Shown here in pieces: positions 48,673 to 57,180 of a stretch of 64,000 bases of DNA; position 1 is the stretch's first letter, and every line of letters starts with the position of its first letter. The notes below the pieces were generated by a model. The model was not told where the DNA came from and did no database searches. It saw only the letters and a list, made by a program, of their open reading frames with translations. The translations under genes and the position numbers were made by a program. The DNA comes from Streptomyces piniterrae. GTDB taxonomy: Bacteria; Actinomycetota; Actinomycetes; Streptomycetales; Streptomycetaceae. The stretch lies in the NCBI RefSeq assembly GCF_005048155.1, contig NZ_SUMB01000001.1, forward strand, positions 868,001-932,000, read 5' to 3'.

Positions 48673-49977
48673 TCAGCCCTCGCGTGCCGCGGCGCACACG
48701 GCGGCGCAGATGCGTGCCAGGTCGTCGTCACCCGTGATGTACGGCGGCATCGTGTAGATCAGATCCCGGAACGGGCGCAGCCACACGCCCTCCCGTACCG
48801 CCGCCCGGGTCGCGGCCGCCATGTCCACCGCGTGGTCGAGCTGGATGACGCCGATCGCGCCGAGTACGCGTACCTCCCGCACCCCGGGGATGCTCGCGGC
48901 CGGCGCCATCCCCTCCCGCAGCCCTGCCTCGATGCGCTTGACCTCCTGCACCCAGTCCTGCGACAGCAGCAGATCGATCGAGGCGTCCGCGACGGCGGCG
49001 GCGAGCGGGTTGCCCATGAAAGTGGGGCCGTGCGCCAGGACGGGGAGTTCGCCGCGGGAGATGCCGTCCGCGATGGCCGTGGTGCAGAGCGTCGCCCCGA
49101 GGGTCAGATAGCCGCCGGTCAGGGCCTTGCCGACGCACATCACGTCCGGTGCGACGGCCGCGTGTTCGGCCGCGAAGAGGGCGCCCGTGCGGCCGAAGCC
49201 GGTGGCGATCTCGTCGAAGATGAGCAGGACGTCGTGCGCGTCGCAGGCTTCCCGGAGGACGCGCAGGTAGGCGGGGGAGTGGAAGGACATTCCGCCCGCG
49301 CCCTGGACGACGGGCTCGACGATCACCGCCGCCAGCTCGTCGGCGTGCCGGGCGATCAGCTCCCGCAGATGCGCCGCGTAGGCCGCGTCGGGTGCCGCGT
49401 CGAAGCCGGCCGGCGGCGCGTCCGCGAAGATCTGCCGCGGCAGCACCCCTTGCCACAGCTCGTGCATTCCGCCGTCGGGGTCGCAGACGGACATCGGCTG
49501 CCAGGTGTCGCCGTGGTAGCCGCCCCGCCATGTCAGCAGCCGCTGTTTGCGCGGCTGCCCGACCGAGCGCCAGTACTGGAGGCACATCTTGACGGCGACC
49601 TCGACCGACACCGAGCCGGAGTCGGCGAGGAAGACATGCTGGAGCGGCTCCGGGGTGATGTCGACGAGACGTTTCGCCAGGCGTACGGCGGGCTCGTGGG
49701 TGAGCCCGCCGAACATCACATGGCTCATCCGTTCCAGCTGTCCGCGCGCGGCGTCGTTGAGCACCGGGTGGTTGTAGCCGTGCACCGCCGACCACCACGA
49801 CGACATGCCGTCCACCAACTCGGCCTGTTCCTCGACCGGTTGGGCCAGTCGGAGCCGTACTCCGGACGCCGACTCGACCAGCAGCGGTGCGGTCTTGCCG
49901 GGCATCGGCCCGTACGGATGCCACACATGCTGCCGGTCGAGTGCGAGCAGGTCCTGCGGAGTGAGCGGCTCAGGCAT
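48673..49977 (-). CDS. bioA: Adenosylmethionine-8-amino-7-oxononanoate aminotransferase
   Basis: A 434-residue PLP-dependent class III aminotransferase. Motifs include [12 protein letters not shown] near the N-terminus, [15 protein letters not shown] (PLP Asp region), [15 protein letters not shown] (Schiff-base Lys) and [20 protein letters not shown]. It converts KAPA to DAPA with SAM as amino donor. Its start overlaps the bioB stop by 8 nt and bioD follows, giving the order bioB-bioA-bioD. Confidence 0.95.
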   Translation of the reverse strand: MPEPLTPQDLLALDRQHVWHPYGPMPGKTAPLLVESASGVRLRLAQPVEEQAELVDGMSSWWSAVHGYNHPVLNDAARGQLERMSHVMFGGLTHEPAVRLAKRLVDITPEPLQHVFLADSGSVSVEVAVKMCLQYWRSVGQPRKQRLLTWRGGYHGDTWQPMSVCDPDGGMHELWQGVLPRQIFADAPPAGFDAAPDAAYAAHLRELIARHADELAAVIVEPVVQGAGGMSFHSPAYLRVLREACDAHDVLLIFDEIATGFGRTGALFAAEHAAVAPDVMCVGKALTGGYLTLGATLCTTAIADGISRGELPVLAHGPTFMGNPLAAAVADASIDLLLSQDWVQEVKRIEAGLREGMAPAASIPGVREVRVLGAIGVIQLDHAVDMAAATRAAVREGVWLRPFRDLIYTMPPYITGDDDLARICAAVCAAAREG

Positions 49978-51166
49978 TGGGCGGAAGGTCGGTGCCGGCG
50001 CCGCGGCGGCGCACCGAGACCAGGTCCCGGCGGGTCTCCTCGGCGGGGGCGGGAACGACGTCGGACACGTCGTCGGAGGCGGCGGCGGTGGTCTCCGCGG
50101 GTGCCTCGCCGCAAGCTCCGTGCGCCTCTCCGCAACCCCCGTGTGCCTCGCCGCAGCCCTGCCTGCGGTGCTCGGGCAGCGTCGTGGTGTCCGTGCCCTC
50201 CACCTCGAAGCCGGCGTCCGCGATCATCGCGAGGTCGTCCTTGCCCGCCTGGCCCTCACTGGTCAGGTAGTCGCCGAGGAAGATGGAGTTGACGAGGTGC
50301 AGGGCGAGCGGCTGCATGCTCCGCAGATGCACCTCGCGGCCGCCGGCCAGCCGTACCTCGATGTCCGGGCAGACGAATCGCACCATCGCCAAAATGCGCA
50401 GCGCGCGTTGCGGGGTCAGGTTCCACTCCTTGGCGAGGGGGGTGCCCTCGAACGGGATGAGGAAGTTGACCGGGACCGAGTCGGGGTCCAGCTCGCGCAG
50501 CGCGAAGACCACGTCCACGAGGTCCGCGTCGCTCTCGCCCATACCGGCGATCAGACCGGAGCAGGCGGACATTCCGGCCGCCTGGGCCTGCTGGACGGTG
50601 GACACCCGGTCCGAGAAGTCGTGCGTGGTGCAGATGTCGCCGTATGTGGCTTCTGACGTGTTGAGGTTGTGGTTGTACGCGTCGGCGCCCGCCTCGCGCA
50701 GCCGGCCGGCCTGGCCGTCGGAGAGCAGCCCCAGGCAGGCGCACACCTCGACGCCCTCGTTCTGCTCCTTGATGGCGGCGATGGTCTCCGAGACGCGGTC
50801 CACGTCCTTGTCCGTGGGGCCTCGGCCACTGGCCACCAGGCACACCCGCTTGGCGCCGCCGGCCACCCCGGCGGCCGCCGCCTTCGAGGCGTCATCGGGC
50901 TTCAGCCAGGTGTACTTGAGGATCTCGGCCTTGGACCCCAGACGCTGGGAACAGTACGAGCAGTCCTCCGGGCACAGGCCCGACTTGAGGTTGACGAGAT
51001 AGTTGAGCTTGACCCGCCGCCCGAACCACTGGCGGCGCACCTTTCCGGCCGCGGCCACGACATCGAGCAGTTCGTCATCGGAGGTCGCCAGTACGGCGAG
51101 CGCCTCTTCACGGGTCGGCAACTCGCGCCGCAGTCCCTTGTCCACCAGTGTGTTCAGCAGGTCCAT
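49970..51166 (-). CDS. bioB: Biotin synthase
   Basis: A 398-residue radical SAM enzyme. The Fe-S motif is [13 protein letters not shown], and [25 protein letters not shown] and [19 protein letters not shown] are typical. It inserts sulfur into dethiobiotin. The ATG at 51166 has AGGA at 8 nt; a GTG at 51190 is less likely. After about residue 330 the protein has a non-standard tail with three near-copies of CGEAHG ([19 protein letters not shown]), then an acidic and a basic stretch. The extra cysteines are outside the core. First gene of bioBAD. Confidence 0.95.
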   Translation of the reverse strand: MDLLNTLVDKGLRRELPTREEALAVLATSDDELLDVVAAAGKVRRQWFGRRVKLNYLVNLKSGLCPEDCSYCSQRLGSKAEILKYTWLKPDDASKAAAAGVAGGAKRVCLVASGRGPTDKDVDRVSETIAAIKEQNEGVEVCACLGLLSDGQAGRLREAGADAYNHNLNTSEATYGDICTTHDFSDRVSTVQQAQAAGMSACSGLIAGMGESDADLVDVVFALRELDPDSVPVNFLIPFEGTPLAKEWNLTPQRALRILAMVRFVCPDIEVRLAGGREVHLRSMQPLALHLVNSIFLGDYLTSEGQAGKDDLAMIADAGFEVEGTDTTTLPEHRRQGCGEAHGGCGEAHGACGEAPAETTAAASDDVSDVVPAPAEETRRDLVSVRRRGAGTDLPPNA

Positions 51167-51244
51167 GGCGTTGATCCTGACGTACGCCACCGCCCCCGGC
51201 CAAGGAGGATTCCCACAACACGCAAGGATCGGGGTGTGTGTATC

Positions 51245-51259
51245 GCCACACCGTGTGGC
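51245..51259. promoter_or_regulatory. Perfect palindrome between bioB and bioF
   Basis: GCCACACCGTGTGGC is a 15-nt inverted repeat with 7-nt arms and one central base. It lies 79 nt upstream of bioB and 104 nt upstream of bioF. Its placement fits an operator for a biotin regulator acting on both units; no such regulator gene is in the window. Confidence 0.5.
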
Positions 51260-51362
51260 TGGGAAACGACCGCTAACGTCTATCGACAGCCCACAATCGA
51301 GGCCGAATACGGCCCGTCATCTCACCCGGCCCCTCATCGAGGCCGAAAGACGAAGGACGCCG

Positions 51363-52616
51363 ATGCCGCAGGACTCCGCCCCGTCGCTGCTCCACGACTC
51401 CCTGCCCGTGACGCCCGACGAGTCGTCCGTCGTGCCGCCGTCGGGCGAGTCGCGCACCGCCGCCCCGCGGCAGGGCTTCGGCGCGGCCTTCGACTGGGTC
51501 GACGCGGCGCGCGACGAACGCCGGCGCGCCGGGCTCGTCCGCACCCTGCGCCCCCGCCCCGCCGACTCCCCGCTGCTGGACCTGGCGAGCAACGACTACC
51601 TCGGGCTGGCCCGGCACCCGGAGGTCACCCACGGCGCGGCCGAGGCGGCGCACCGCTGGGGCGCCGGCGCCACCGGATCCCGCCTGGTCACCGGGAGTAC
51701 GGAACTGCACGCCCGGCTGGAGGAGGAACTCGCCGCGTTCTGCGGCTTCGAGGCGGCCCTGGTGCTCTCCTCCGGCTACGCCGCCAACCTCGCGGCCGTC
51801 ACCGCGCTCACCGACCGCGCCACCCTCATCGTCTCCGACTCGGGCAACCACGCTTCCCTGATTGACGGCTGCCGCCTCTCCCGGGCGCGTACGGCCGTCG
51901 TCCCGCACGCCGATCCGGAGGCCGTACGCACCGCCCTGACCGGCCATGACGGCAGGGCGCTGGCCGTCACCGACTCGGTGTTCTCGGTCGACGGAGACGC
52001 TGCGCCGCTGCCGGCCCTCGCCGAGGTCTGCCGGGCGCGGGGCGCCGCCCTCCTCGTCGACGACGCGCACGGCCTGGGCGTCCTGGGCGACGGAGGACGC
52101 GGCGCGCCGGCCGCCGCCGGACTCGCCGGTGACGGCGATGTGGTGGCCACCGTGACCCTCTCCAAATCGCTCGGCTCCCAGGGTGGTGCGGTGCTGGGCC
52201 CGGCCCGCGTCATCGAGCACCTCGTCAACACCGCCCGGTCGTTCATCTTCGACACCGGCCTGGCACCGGCGGCTGCGGGCGGCGCCCTCGCGGCGCTGCG
52301 CCTGCTGCGCGGCGAGCCGCAGCGCGCCGCCCGGGTCGGGCAGGTCGCCGGGGAGCTGCACGACAGGCTCACCGCGGCCGGTCTGGCGGCGGTACGGCCG
52401 GACGCCGCGGTGGTCTCCGTACGGGCCCCGTCACCGGAACAGGCGGTCCGCTGGGCGTCCGACTGCCGGGAGGCCGGCCTCGTCGTCGGCTGCTTCCGGC
52501 CCCCGTCCGTACCCGACGGCATCTCCAGGCTGCGGCTCACCGCCCGTGCGGATCTGACGGATGAGCAGATCGATATGGCGGTCGGGACGGTGGTGCGGAC
52601 GGCGCCGGGGTTCTGA
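51363..52616 (+). CDS. bioF: 8-amino-7-oxononanoate synthase
   Basis: A 417-residue PLP-dependent alpha-oxoamine synthase. Conserved elements are LLDLASNDYLGLARHPEV, GAGATGSRLVTGST, LLVDDAHGLGVLG and TVTLSKSLGSQGG with the Schiff-base Lys. It condenses pimeloyl-ACP or -CoA with alanine. About 45 N-terminal residues before the conserved core are Ser/Pro-rich. AAGGA lies before the ATG. Divergent from bioBAD; no bioC, bioH or bioW is seen nearby. Confidence 0.94.
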   Translation: MPQDSAPSLLHDSLPVTPDESSVVPPSGESRTAAPRQGFGAAFDWVDAARDERRRAGLVRTLRPRPADSPLLDLASNDYLGLARHPEVTHGAAEAAHRWGAGATGSRLVTGSTELHARLEEELAAFCGFEAALVLSSGYAANLAAVTALTDRATLIVSDSGNHASLIDGCRLSRARTAVVPHADPEAVRTALTGHDGRALAVTDSVFSVDGDAAPLPALAEVCRARGAALLVDDAHGLGVLGDGGRGAPAAAGLAGDGDVVATVTLSKSLGSQGGAVLGPARVIEHLVNTARSFIFDTGLAPAAAGGALAALRLLRGEPQRAARVGQVAGELHDRLTAAGLAAVRPDAAVVSVRAPSPEQAVRWASDCREAGLVVGCFRPPSVPDGISRLRLTARADLTDEQIDMAVGTVVRTAPGF

Positions 52617-52971
52617 CGGAGGGTGAGGCGCGGCGGCCCCTGACCGGGTGGCGGCCCCTGACGGTCTGTCCGCGTGGTGCGGCCCGGCGTCGGCTACGGC
52701 CTTGGCCGCCTCATTTCTGAACGCCGCGGTCGGGTACGCCTACGCCACGACCCTCCCTGATGCCGTCGGAAAACGGTCCCGCGTCGCAGAGTTCACCGCA
52801 TTGGGCGACAGATCTATATAGATCTTGGTGGATTGCCCCACCCCCGGCCGCCCGGATGGCAGGCTGGCGCAGAGAAGCAGTCCGAGGCCGCATCGGTGTC
52901 CCGAGCGGCGTCTCGGCTCTCCGGGCGGTGTGCCCGAGCCGAGCCTCGGTGGGACAAGGGACGGCGTCGCG
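52617..52971. other. 355-nt intergenic region with an AT-rich palindrome
   Basis: No gene is supported. It holds two 13-nt direct copies of GGCGGCCCCTGAC (52632-52644 and 52650-52662) after bioF. It also holds a 16-nt perfect palindrome, AGATCTATATAGATCT, at 52810-52825, about 150 nt before the ATPase gene. The palindrome contains a TATATA that could serve as a -10 box. Confidence 0.6.
52810..52825. promoter_or_regulatory. Perfect 16-nt palindrome upstream of the anti-sigma-type ATPase gene
   Basis: AGATCTATATAGATCT reads the same on both strands. It is far richer in A and T than its surroundings. It overlaps a TATATA that could be a -10 element, with TTCACC-like sequence 17-18 nt upstream. 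A repressor site is likely; the binding protein is unknown. Confidence 0.45.
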
Positions 52972-53400
52972 ATGGCAGACCACCAGGAATCCTCGTTCAC
53001 CCTGCCGACCGAACCGGCCTCGGTCTCCATCGCCCGCAGGTATGTGCTGGACGTGCTCGCCGAATGGGGTCTGCCGGCCGACACCGGGACCGCCGACTCC
53101 CTCCGCCTGATCGTCTCCGAGCTCGCCACCAACGCCGTCCAGCACACCTTCGGGCAGTCACCGACCTTCACCGTCGAGCTGCGGCTGGACCGCGACGAGC
53201 AGCTGCGTGTGGGTGTCACCGACAGCCATCCGCGCTGGCCGCAACGGCTGCCCGCCGCGGTGCAGCAGGACAACGGCCGGGGCATGGTGATCATCCGCTC
53301 CCTCGCGGCGGAAGCCGGCGGCCGTCTCAAGGTCACGCCCACGGAGTCGGGCGGCAAGACGGTGTGGATCGGGATCCCGTGGCCGGTGGGCGTGGCCTGA
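52972..53400 (+). CDS. Anti-sigma-factor-type ATP-binding protein (HATPase)
   Basis: A 142-residue GHKL/HATPase_c_2 domain protein of the SpoIIAB/RsbW-like type abundant in Streptomyces. It has SVSIARRYVLDVLAEWGL, the N-box SLRLIVSELATNAVQHTF and the ATP lid DNGRGMVIIRSLAAEAGG, ending in KTVWIGIPW. It would bind ATP and act as a serine kinase or anti-sigma switch. No anti-anti-sigma or sigma gene is beside it, so its partner is unknown. The ATG is preceded by AAGGGA at rather long spacing. Confidence 0.85.
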   Translation: MADHQESSFTLPTEPASVSIARRYVLDVLAEWGLPADTGTADSLRLIVSELATNAVQHTFGQSPTFTVELRLDRDEQLRVGVTDSHPRWPQRLPAAVQQDNGRGMVIIRSLAAEAGGRLKVTPTESGGKTVWIGIPWPVGVA

Positions 53401-53435
53401 GGCGTCGTTGCCCAGAGTCGTCGTACGGCGCCGGT

Positions 53436-54353
53436 TCACGGCGGCGCGGCGTTACGGGTGAAGGCGCCGCGCAGCAGGGCGCGGAGGGTGTCCGCGGCAG
53501 GGGGGCCGCCGCCGGACCGGTGGGCCACCGAGATCGTGCGGTGCAGCTCGGGCGGTTCCAGCCGGCGGATCCCCAGCGGAGTCACCGAGCCGGCCGCCAT
53601 CATCTCCGGCACCACCGCCACTCCGAGCCCGGCGCTCACCAACGCGCACACCACGGCATAGCTCGGCGACTCGCAGCGCACCGCGACACTCGCTCCGGCC
53701 GCCGCCAGCGCCGCCTCCACCCCGCGCCGGTTGGGGTTCGCCGGTGCCATGCTGACCAGCGGCTGACCGGACAGTTCGGCGAGCGGCAGCCGTCCCGTGC
53801 CCGCCGACAGCGCGTGGCCCGGTGCCGTGACGAGCACCAGTTCCTCGGTCAGCAGCGGCTCCAGCCGCACCCCGTCGGGGGCCGGCATCGGCTCGCCCGG
53901 CACATACTCATGCGTCAGCGCCAGATCGACCTCGCCGAGCGCCACCGCCGCCGTGCCCTGCGGTGGTACGTACTCCGTGACGCTCAGCTCCACATCGGGG
54001 TGCGCGCGCCGGAACGCGCTGAGCGCGGGCGGCAGCAGATGCGTACCGGCGGTCATGAAGGTGCCGACGCGCAGCCGCCCGCCGGACAGTCCCGCCAGGC
54101 GGGACAGCTCGTGCCGCGCCAGGTCCAGCTCGTCGAGCACCCGCCGGGCCCGTACGAGCAGCAGCTCGCCGGCCGCCGTGAGCCGGGCGCCGCGATGGTG
54201 GCGCACCAGCAGCGCCGTCCCCGCCTCCCGCTCCAGCTTGGCGAGCTGCTGGGAGAGCGCGGGCGCGGTGTAGCCGAGCCGGTCCGCGGCGCGGGTGATC
54301 GAACCGGCCTCCGCCACCGCCACCAGAGCGGCCAGCCGCGTCGGGTCGTACAT
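53436..54353 (-). CDS. LysR-family transcriptional regulator
   Basis: A 305-residue LysR-type regulator. The N-terminal helix-turn-helix reads RLAALVAVAEAGSITRAADRLGYTAPALSQQLAKLE. The effector domain (about residues 90-290) has GRLRVGTFMTAGTHLLPPAL. It is divergent from a LysE-type exporter over a TAAGC-ATC-GCTTTA site, so it probably controls that exporter in response to an amino acid, as ArgP/LysG-type pairs do. Confidence 0.9.
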   Translation of the reverse strand: MYDPTRLAALVAVAEAGSITRAADRLGYTAPALSQQLAKLEREAGTALLVRHHRGARLTAAGELLLVRARRVLDELDLARHELSRLAGLSGGRLRVGTFMTAGTHLLPPALSAFRRAHPDVELSVTEYVPPQGTAAVALGEVDLALTHEYVPGEPMPAPDGVRLEPLLTEELVLVTAPGHALSAGTGRLPLAELSGQPLVSMAPANPNRRGVEAALAAAGASVAVRCESPSYAVVCALVSAGLGVAVVPEMMAAGSVTPLGIRRLEPPELHRTISVAHRSGGGPPAADTLRALLRGAFTRNAAPP

Positions 54354-54387
54354 CGCAGCTCAGCTCCTTGAGTAATCGGGATCAGCC

Positions 54388-54415
54388 TTGACAGCCTTAA
54401 GCATCGCTTTAGGGA
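54388..54415 (+). promoter_or_regulatory. LysE promoter with overlapping LysR-type site
   Basis: A perfect TTGACA (54388-54393) is followed 16 nt later by TAGGGA (54410-54415). The spacer contains TAAGC-ATC-GCTTTA (54398-54411), a T-N11-A-type near-palindrome typical of LysR-family binding. The LysE ATG lies 55 nt downstream. Confidence 0.5.
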
Positions 54416-54469
54416 GACCCAGAAGATTCCCAGTACCTATTAAAGGCTGCTTTCGGCGAAGCTGTGCTC

Positions 54470-55150
54470 ATGGACGGACAGCTGATCACCTTCACCGGAG
54501 TCGCCGCTGGCATGGTCACCATGCCGGGCGCGGACTTCACGGTCGTGGTGCGCAACGCGCTCGACTCGCGCCGGGCGGGAGTGGCGGCCGCCATCGGAGT
54601 CGCGGGCGGACTGCTGGTGCACACCGCGCTGGCGGTGGCCGGGCTCGCGGCGGTACTCGTCGCCGTGCCCGCGCTCTTCGGTGCCGTCCAACTCCTCGGC
54701 GGCGCCTATCTGTTGTACCTCGGTATCCGCGCACTGGCGGCCGTCCGCCGGCCGCTCGCCCCGGACCCGTCAACCGCCCCATCCACCCCCACGGGCGCGA
54801 CCGCACACCCCGACGACGCCGCCCACCACGGCGCGGCCCGCTCCGGCATCGCGCAGAGCCTGCGCCAGGGCTTTCTGACCAACGCGCTCAATCCCAAGGC
54901 CCCCGTTCTCTTCCTCAGTCTGCTCCCGCAGTTCGTGCCCGCGGGCCAGCCCGCGCTGCCCCGCACCCTGCTGCTCGCGACCATGGTCGTCGCGATGGCG
55001 CTGGTGTGGTTCCCCGCCGTCGCACTGCTCGTCGACCGGCTCGGCGGCTGGCTGCGCCGCCCGCGGGTCGCCCGCGCGCTGGAGGCGGCGACCGGGGCCC
55101 TGCTGACCGCCCTGGGCGGCATCCTGCTCGTGGAGCTGGCGCTCGCCTGA
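54470..55150 (+). CDS. LysE/RhtB-family amino acid exporter
   Basis: A 226-residue membrane protein with about six hydrophobic segments. It has GMVTMPGADFTVVVRNALDSRR near the N-terminus, given here as MVTMPGADFTVVVRNAL, LLGGAYLLYLGIRALAAVRR and a loop LRQGFLTNALNPKAPVLFLS, all family hallmarks. It would export amino acids such as lysine, threonine or homoserine. The central loop is longer than usual and Pro/Ala/His-rich. The ATG at 54470 is used; a GTG 6 nt upstream is possible. Probably controlled by the divergent LysR protein. Confidence 0.88.
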   Translation: MDGQLITFTGVAAGMVTMPGADFTVVVRNALDSRRAGVAAAIGVAGGLLVHTALAVAGLAAVLVAVPALFGAVQLLGGAYLLYLGIRALAAVRRPLAPDPSTAPSTPTGATAHPDDAAHHGAARSGIAQSLRQGFLTNALNPKAPVLFLSLLPQFVPAGQPALPRTLLLATMVVAMALVWFPAVALLVDRLGGWLRRPRVARALEAATGALLTALGGILLVELALA

Positions 55151-55280
55151 CGCGGCCGTGCGATCGGCGCGCGGTCGGCGGACACCCGGCCCGCCCCCGC
55201 CCCTCATTCCGTTCCGTGGTCACATGGGCAAGTTATCGGCGCCCACTGACAATTGACCGTGCGCACCGCATCGCCGCAGG

Positions 55281-55760
55281 TCATCGCACCCGCCCGTAGG
55301 AGATGGCGCGGCTCCAGATCCGTTCCAGGCGGACCGCGCTGCCGGCCTTCGGCGCATGCCAGATGCGGCCTCTGCCGGCGTAGATGCCGACGTGGTAAAC
55401 GCCCCTGCCCGAATGGAAGAAGACCAGGTCGCCGGTCTTCCGGGCAGCGGCGGAGATATGCCTGCTGTGGCGGTACTGCGCGAGGGCGGTGCGTGGCAGG
55501 GCCCGCCCCGCGCGCTTGAACGAATACCGCGTCAGCCCCGAACAGTCGAAGCGATGTGGTCCCTGGGCGCCGTATTGGTAGGGCGAGCCCTTCTTGGAGG
55601 CGGCGACCCGTAACGCCATGGCGGGTACGGACGAGGCTTCGGCGTCCGTGGCCGCTCCGGGGGCCAGTGTCGTGCCGGCGATGGTGACCAGTGCGAGGGC
55701 GGTGAGGGTGCCCATGCGCGCCAACAGCGGCGCACCCGGCACATGCGTGCGCATGGTCAT
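55281..55760 (-). CDS. Secreted NlpC/P60 peptidoglycan endopeptidase, TTA codon
   Basis: A 159-residue exported protein. A signal peptide (hydrophobic core MGTLTALALVTIAGTTLA) precedes an NlpC/P60 domain. Catalytic Cys is in HRFDCSGLTRYSF, His in VYHVGIYAG and the third residue in IWHAPKAG. It cuts stem peptides in peptidoglycan during growth or development. Leu50 is TTA (55613-55611), so expression should depend on bldA. AAGGG lies 7 nt before the ATG at 55760. The upstream 409 nt carry a Crp-like site and a possibly structured leader. Confidence 0.87.
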   Translation of the reverse strand: MTMRTHVPGAPLLARMGTLTALALVTIAGTTLAPGAATDAEASSVPAMALRVAASKKGSPYQYGAQGPHRFDCSGLTRYSFKRAGRALPRTALAQYRHSRHISAAARKTGDLVFFHSGRGVYHVGIYAGRGRIWHAPKAGSAVRLERIWSRAISYGRVR

Positions 55761-56169
55761 GCGCAACCCTTCGTCAGCCGCGTGCGGAGAAGGCCCTGTC
55801 GGGGCCCGTGGTGCTCGGGTCCTCCGCTCCCGCCGGCTCAGCCGCGTCGACCGGACATCCGGACGGCGGCGGGATGAGGCGCCCGTCCGGACCGCCCCGT
55901 CGCTGTGGCGGGGTCTTGTCGTCGAAGGGATCGTCACGCACCGGCCGCCCGGATGCCCAGGCGAAACCGCAGGGTGTGGCATGGGTCACATTTGCGCTGA
56001 ATGGTGGGTTATGGGCGGTACGGGGGTGTCGGCGGGGTGACCGACGGGCCCGGCACCAGGGGTGAAACGGCAAGTGCCGTACGAGGCGTGCGAATGCCGC
56101 GCAATTCGCCGTCTCCCCGTGGCGGGCGCGAGCGCTACGCCGTACGGGAGGCCGCCCCGGCGTGTCGTG
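55761..56169 (-). promoter_or_regulatory. 409-nt upstream region of the NlpC/P60 gene
   Basis: No gene is supported. It contains a Crp-like site at 55975-55990. In the last about 110 nt before the start, it has sequence with some resemblance to the c-di-AMP (ydaO) riboswitch often found before cell-wall hydrolase genes: on the minus strand GCTGAGCCGGCGGGAGCGGA, a nearby GGACCC and further on CCCCGACAGGG. The central conserved block of that riboswitch is not visible, so this is weak. Confidence 0.35.
55975..55990. promoter_or_regulatory. Candidate Crp-binding site
   Basis: TGTGGCATGGGTCACA fits GTG-N6-GNCAC, the form reported for Streptomyces Crp, and nearly fits the classical TGTGA-N6-TCACA. 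It lies 215 nt upstream of the NlpC/P60 start. Distance and the lack of a mapped promoter leave its role open. Confidence 0.38.
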
Positions 56170-56478
56170 TCAGACCTCTTCGGGCGACGGCACCGTGACG
56201 AGCCGCGACCGGCGTTCGCCGTCCAGGACCCGCAGGGCCCGGGTCAGTGTCTCGGTGTGCAGCTCGCTCTCGCCCCGGTTGTGCATCAGCGTCAGCGCGT
56301 CCCGCAGCTCGGCGGCCTTGGCGGCGAGCGCCTGGGCGGCACGCAGGCTGCGGTACGTGGAGCCGCTGCGGGTCGGATTGATCCGGCCCAGCAGGTCCAG
56401 GACCTCCAGGTAGCGGTCGATCAGCTCACCCTCGGCCCGCGTCAGCGCGGGCAGCGGTGGCAGTTCCGGCGGCAGCAC
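56170..56478 (-). CDS. Small helical protein downstream of clpP
   Basis: A 102-residue soluble protein that I do not recognise. It is predicted to be mostly helical (LTRAEGELIDRYLEVLDLLG, RAAQALAAKAAELRDALTLM) and charged. Its GTG start (56478) lies 6 nt past the clpP stop, and the GGGGTGA spanning that stop could act as the ribosome-binding site, so the two are coupled. It may help or regulate the ClpP encoded with it; there is no direct evidence. Confidence 0.7.
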   Translation of the reverse strand: MLPPELPPLPALTRAEGELIDRYLEVLDLLGRINPTRSGSTYRSLRAAQALAAKAAELRDALTLMHNRGESELHTETLTRALRVLDGERRSRLVTVPSPEEV

Positions 56479-56484
56479 CCGCGC

Positions 56485-57120
56485 TCACCCCGCCGGGGAC
56501 GAGACGGCCGGCTGCTTGCGGCTGCGGGTGAGTCCGTCGATCAGGCCGTACTCCTGGGCGGCAATGGCGTCGAAGATCTTGTCGCGCTCGATGTCCGCGG
56601 CGATCCGCACCCGGGGCTGCCCGGTGTGCAGCGTCAGCATCTCCTCCAGTTTGTCGCGGGTGCGCAGCAGTTCCTCCGCCTGGATCTGCAGGTCGGTGGC
56701 CTGTCCCTGCACAGGCTCGCTCAGGGACGGCTGATGGATCAGGATCCGGGCGCCCGGGAGCGCCAGCCGCTTTCCGGGGGTGCCGGCGGCCAGCAGGACG
56801 GCGGCGGCGGATGCGGCCTGGCCCAGGCAGACCGTCGAGACGTCGCAGGAGATGAATCGCATCGTGTCGTAGATGGCGGTCATCGAGGTGAAGGAGCCGC
56901 CGGGGGAGTTGATGTAGAGCGCGATGTCCTGTTCGGGGGCGGCGTGTTCGAGGTGGATCAACTGCGCCATGACGTCATTGGCGGAGGCGTCGTCGATGGG
57001 GGTTCCCAGGAACACGATCCGCTCGCTGAGCAGCTTGGAGTACGGGTCGAGGGTGCGGATCCCGTCGGAGGTGCGCTCGGTGAACTCCGGCAGGACATAG
57101 CGGGCCGTCGGTCGCAGCAT
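56485..57120 (-). CDS. clpP: ATP-dependent Clp protease proteolytic subunit
   Basis: A 211-residue ClpP with an intact triad: Ser104 in [14 protein letters not shown], His129 in ILIHQPS and Asp180 in DIERDKIF. The N-terminus [20 protein letters not shown] and [20 protein letters not shown] are typical of Streptomyces ClpPs. In this genus clpP genes occur in several copies; which paralogue this is cannot be told, but no second clpP is adjacent. GGGGAG precedes the ATG. It is divergent from a Phd/YefM-type protein over paired TGTACA boxes. Confidence 0.92.
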   Translation of the reverse strand: MLRPTARYVLPEFTERTSDGIRTLDPYSKLLSERIVFLGTPIDDASANDVMAQLIHLEHAAPEQDIALYINSPGGSFTSMTAIYDTMRFISCDVSTVCLGQAASAAAVLLAAGTPGKRLALPGARILIHQPSLSEPVQGQATDLQIQAEELLRTRDKLEEMLTLHTGQPRVRIAADIERDKIFDAIAAQEYGLIDGLTRSRKQPAVSSPAG

Positions 57121-57147
57121 GTCTGCTCCCCTTTCCTCTGTAAAAAA

Positions 57148-57174
57148 TGTACAGGATGTACATCCCGTTAGAAT
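57148..57174. promoter_or_regulatory. Paired TGTACA boxes and -10 box between clpP and the Phd-type gene
   Basis: Two TGTACA palindromes (57148-57153 and 57157-57162) lie 9 nt apart centre to centre. TGTACA is the core recognised by YefM-type antitoxins. TAGAAT (57169-57174) is a -10 box 6 nt before the Phd-type ATG at 57181, so that message would be leaderless. The boxes would cover the promoters of both genes, since only 60 nt separate the starts. Confidence 0.6.
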
Positions 57175-57180
57175 GGGAGC

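Noticed and set aside
52632..52662. Paired 13-nt direct repeat after bioF as a regulatory site
   Set aside because: It lies downstream of a stop codon with no following gene for 300 nt and has no symmetry; most likely a chance or slippage repeat.
55761..55982. Upstream extension of the NlpC/P60 frame by about 74 codons
   Set aside because: It would bury the signal peptide, is Arg/Pro-rich without homology-like features, and has no ribosome-binding site. The ATG at 55760 with AAGGG is preferred.
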